Assembly: GCA_028696935.1 (NCBI GenBank) | Contig: JAQVGE010000066.1 | Span: forward strand, 1-5,864 | DNA from: Minisyncoccota bacterium | GTDB lineage: Bacteria > Patescibacteria > Paceibacteria > UBA9973 | Length of the DNA stretch: 5,864 nt | Direction: 5' to 3' | In this document: positions 5,578 to 5,864 of the stretch, piece by piece | Numbering within the stretch: the stretch's first letter is position 1 | Layout: every line of letters begins with the position of its first letter | Translations under genes and position numbers: made by a program | The notes under the pieces: model-generated | The model's database searches: none | The model's input: the letters and a program-made list of their open reading frames with translations, nothing else | What the model was told of the DNA's origin: nothing

Positions 5578-5864
5578 TTATTGGGCTCGATAATTTTTAA
5601 TGTTTTCTATTCTCTCTACTACTTTTTGATAACTTTCTAAAAGTAGCTTTGATTTAGGTGGGTCTGTTTTGTTTTCTTTTTTATTTATTTCAGTTAGAAG
5701 ATAAACACTCTTTTCTTTTAATATTTCTTCTTCTAAGTTCAAAACTAGTTCTTTGCAATCAGACAAAACATCTGATTTGGTTTTGTCACCATACCACATT
5801 TCTGCTTCAAAAGCGAGAGTTCCTCTGTTTGACTTATGTTTTTCGTAGATTTGATTAAAAATAT
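5578..5864 (-). CDS. dnaG: C-terminal end of a probable DNA primase (partial)
   Basis: An open frame runs from the right edge of the window to a TAA at 5580-5578; 94 residues are visible and the 5' part lies outside. An internal ATG at 5799 is not the start, because the frame continues upstream without a stop to the window edge. The visible part is entirely charged and probably helical, with an [20 protein letters not shown] segment followed by a [18 protein letters not shown] helix. This pattern resembles the helical C-terminal tail of bacterial primases, which contacts the DnaB helicase. No catalytic (zinc or Toprim) region can be seen, so the assignment rests on the tail pattern and on the position directly before rpoD with a 4-nt gap, the conserved macromolecular-synthesis operon order. 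Another helical protein cannot be excluded. Confidence 0.7.
   Translation of the reverse strand, partial: IFNQIYEKHKSNRGTLAFEAEMWYGDKTKSDVLSDCKELVLNLEEEILKEKSVYLLTEINKKENKTDPPKSKLLLESYQKVVERIENIKNYRAQ

Noticed and set aside
5404..5640. Plus-strand 78-residue Phe-rich ORF
   Set aside because: It is the reverse complement of the lysine-rich rpoD tail (AAA/AAG read as TTT/CTT), hence a shadow rather than a gene.
5578..5799. Complete small gene of 73 residues upstream of rpoD
   Set aside because: The frame continues without a stop beyond the ATG to the window edge, and the content fits the tail of a longer protein.
1..5864. CRISPR array, insertion sequence or prophage signals
   Set aside because: No spaced direct repeats, transposase, integrase or terminal repeats were seen; the only repeats are terminator-like hairpins.

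Overview
The window is AT-rich, gene-dense DNA that looks like a chromosome fragment from a Candidate Phyla Radiation (Patescibacteria) bacterium. The evidence is the very lysine-rich N-terminus on an otherwise standard housekeeping sigma factor, the single-membrane-anchored thioredoxin/DsbA-like proteins of a style common in that group, short operons with 4-nt gaps, near-absence of Shine-Dalgarno sequences, and classical sigma-70 promoters. This placement is an inference from protein style; no rRNA or ribosomal protein gene is present to confirm it.

Layout, left to right. (1) Bases 1-2026 hold a two-gene minus-strand operon: a processive family-2 glycosyltransferase followed, 4 nt later, by a membrane-anchored thioredoxin-fold protein. 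A possible plus-strand terminator lies at the extreme left edge. (2) A divergent promoter region of about 120 bp separates this operon from a plus-strand DsbA-like gene (2147-2851). Both promoters place the transcription start on, or within about 4 nt of, the start codon, so both mRNAs look leaderless or nearly so. (3) The DsbA-like protein appears circularly permuted: the cis-proline half of the fold precedes the CPYC half, and a related short segment is found near the permuted domain's start and at its end. It ends in a strong bidirectional terminator. (4) A convergent minus-strand gene (2908-4017) encodes a predicted LysM-like lipoprotein with an internal membrane segment and an unrecognised C-terminal domain; it is visibly richer in GC than its neighbours. 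Its promoter is near-consensus, and its roughly 100-nt 5' leader folds on paper into three stacked helices, each with one bulged G on the 3' strand, capped by a C(UACG)G tetraloop. (5) Bases 4153-4239 hold two strong inverted repeats that terminate the next operon. (6) Bases 4242-5864 carry rpoD and, upstream of it, the 3' end of what is most likely dnaG, the classical macromolecular-synthesis pairing.

Functionally, the left half concerns the cell envelope (polysaccharide synthesis, extracytoplasmic thiol chemistry, a cell-wall-binding lipoprotein), and the right end is core replication and transcription. The two most interesting observations are the permuted DsbA-like protein and the structured leader RNA in front of the lipoprotein gene.
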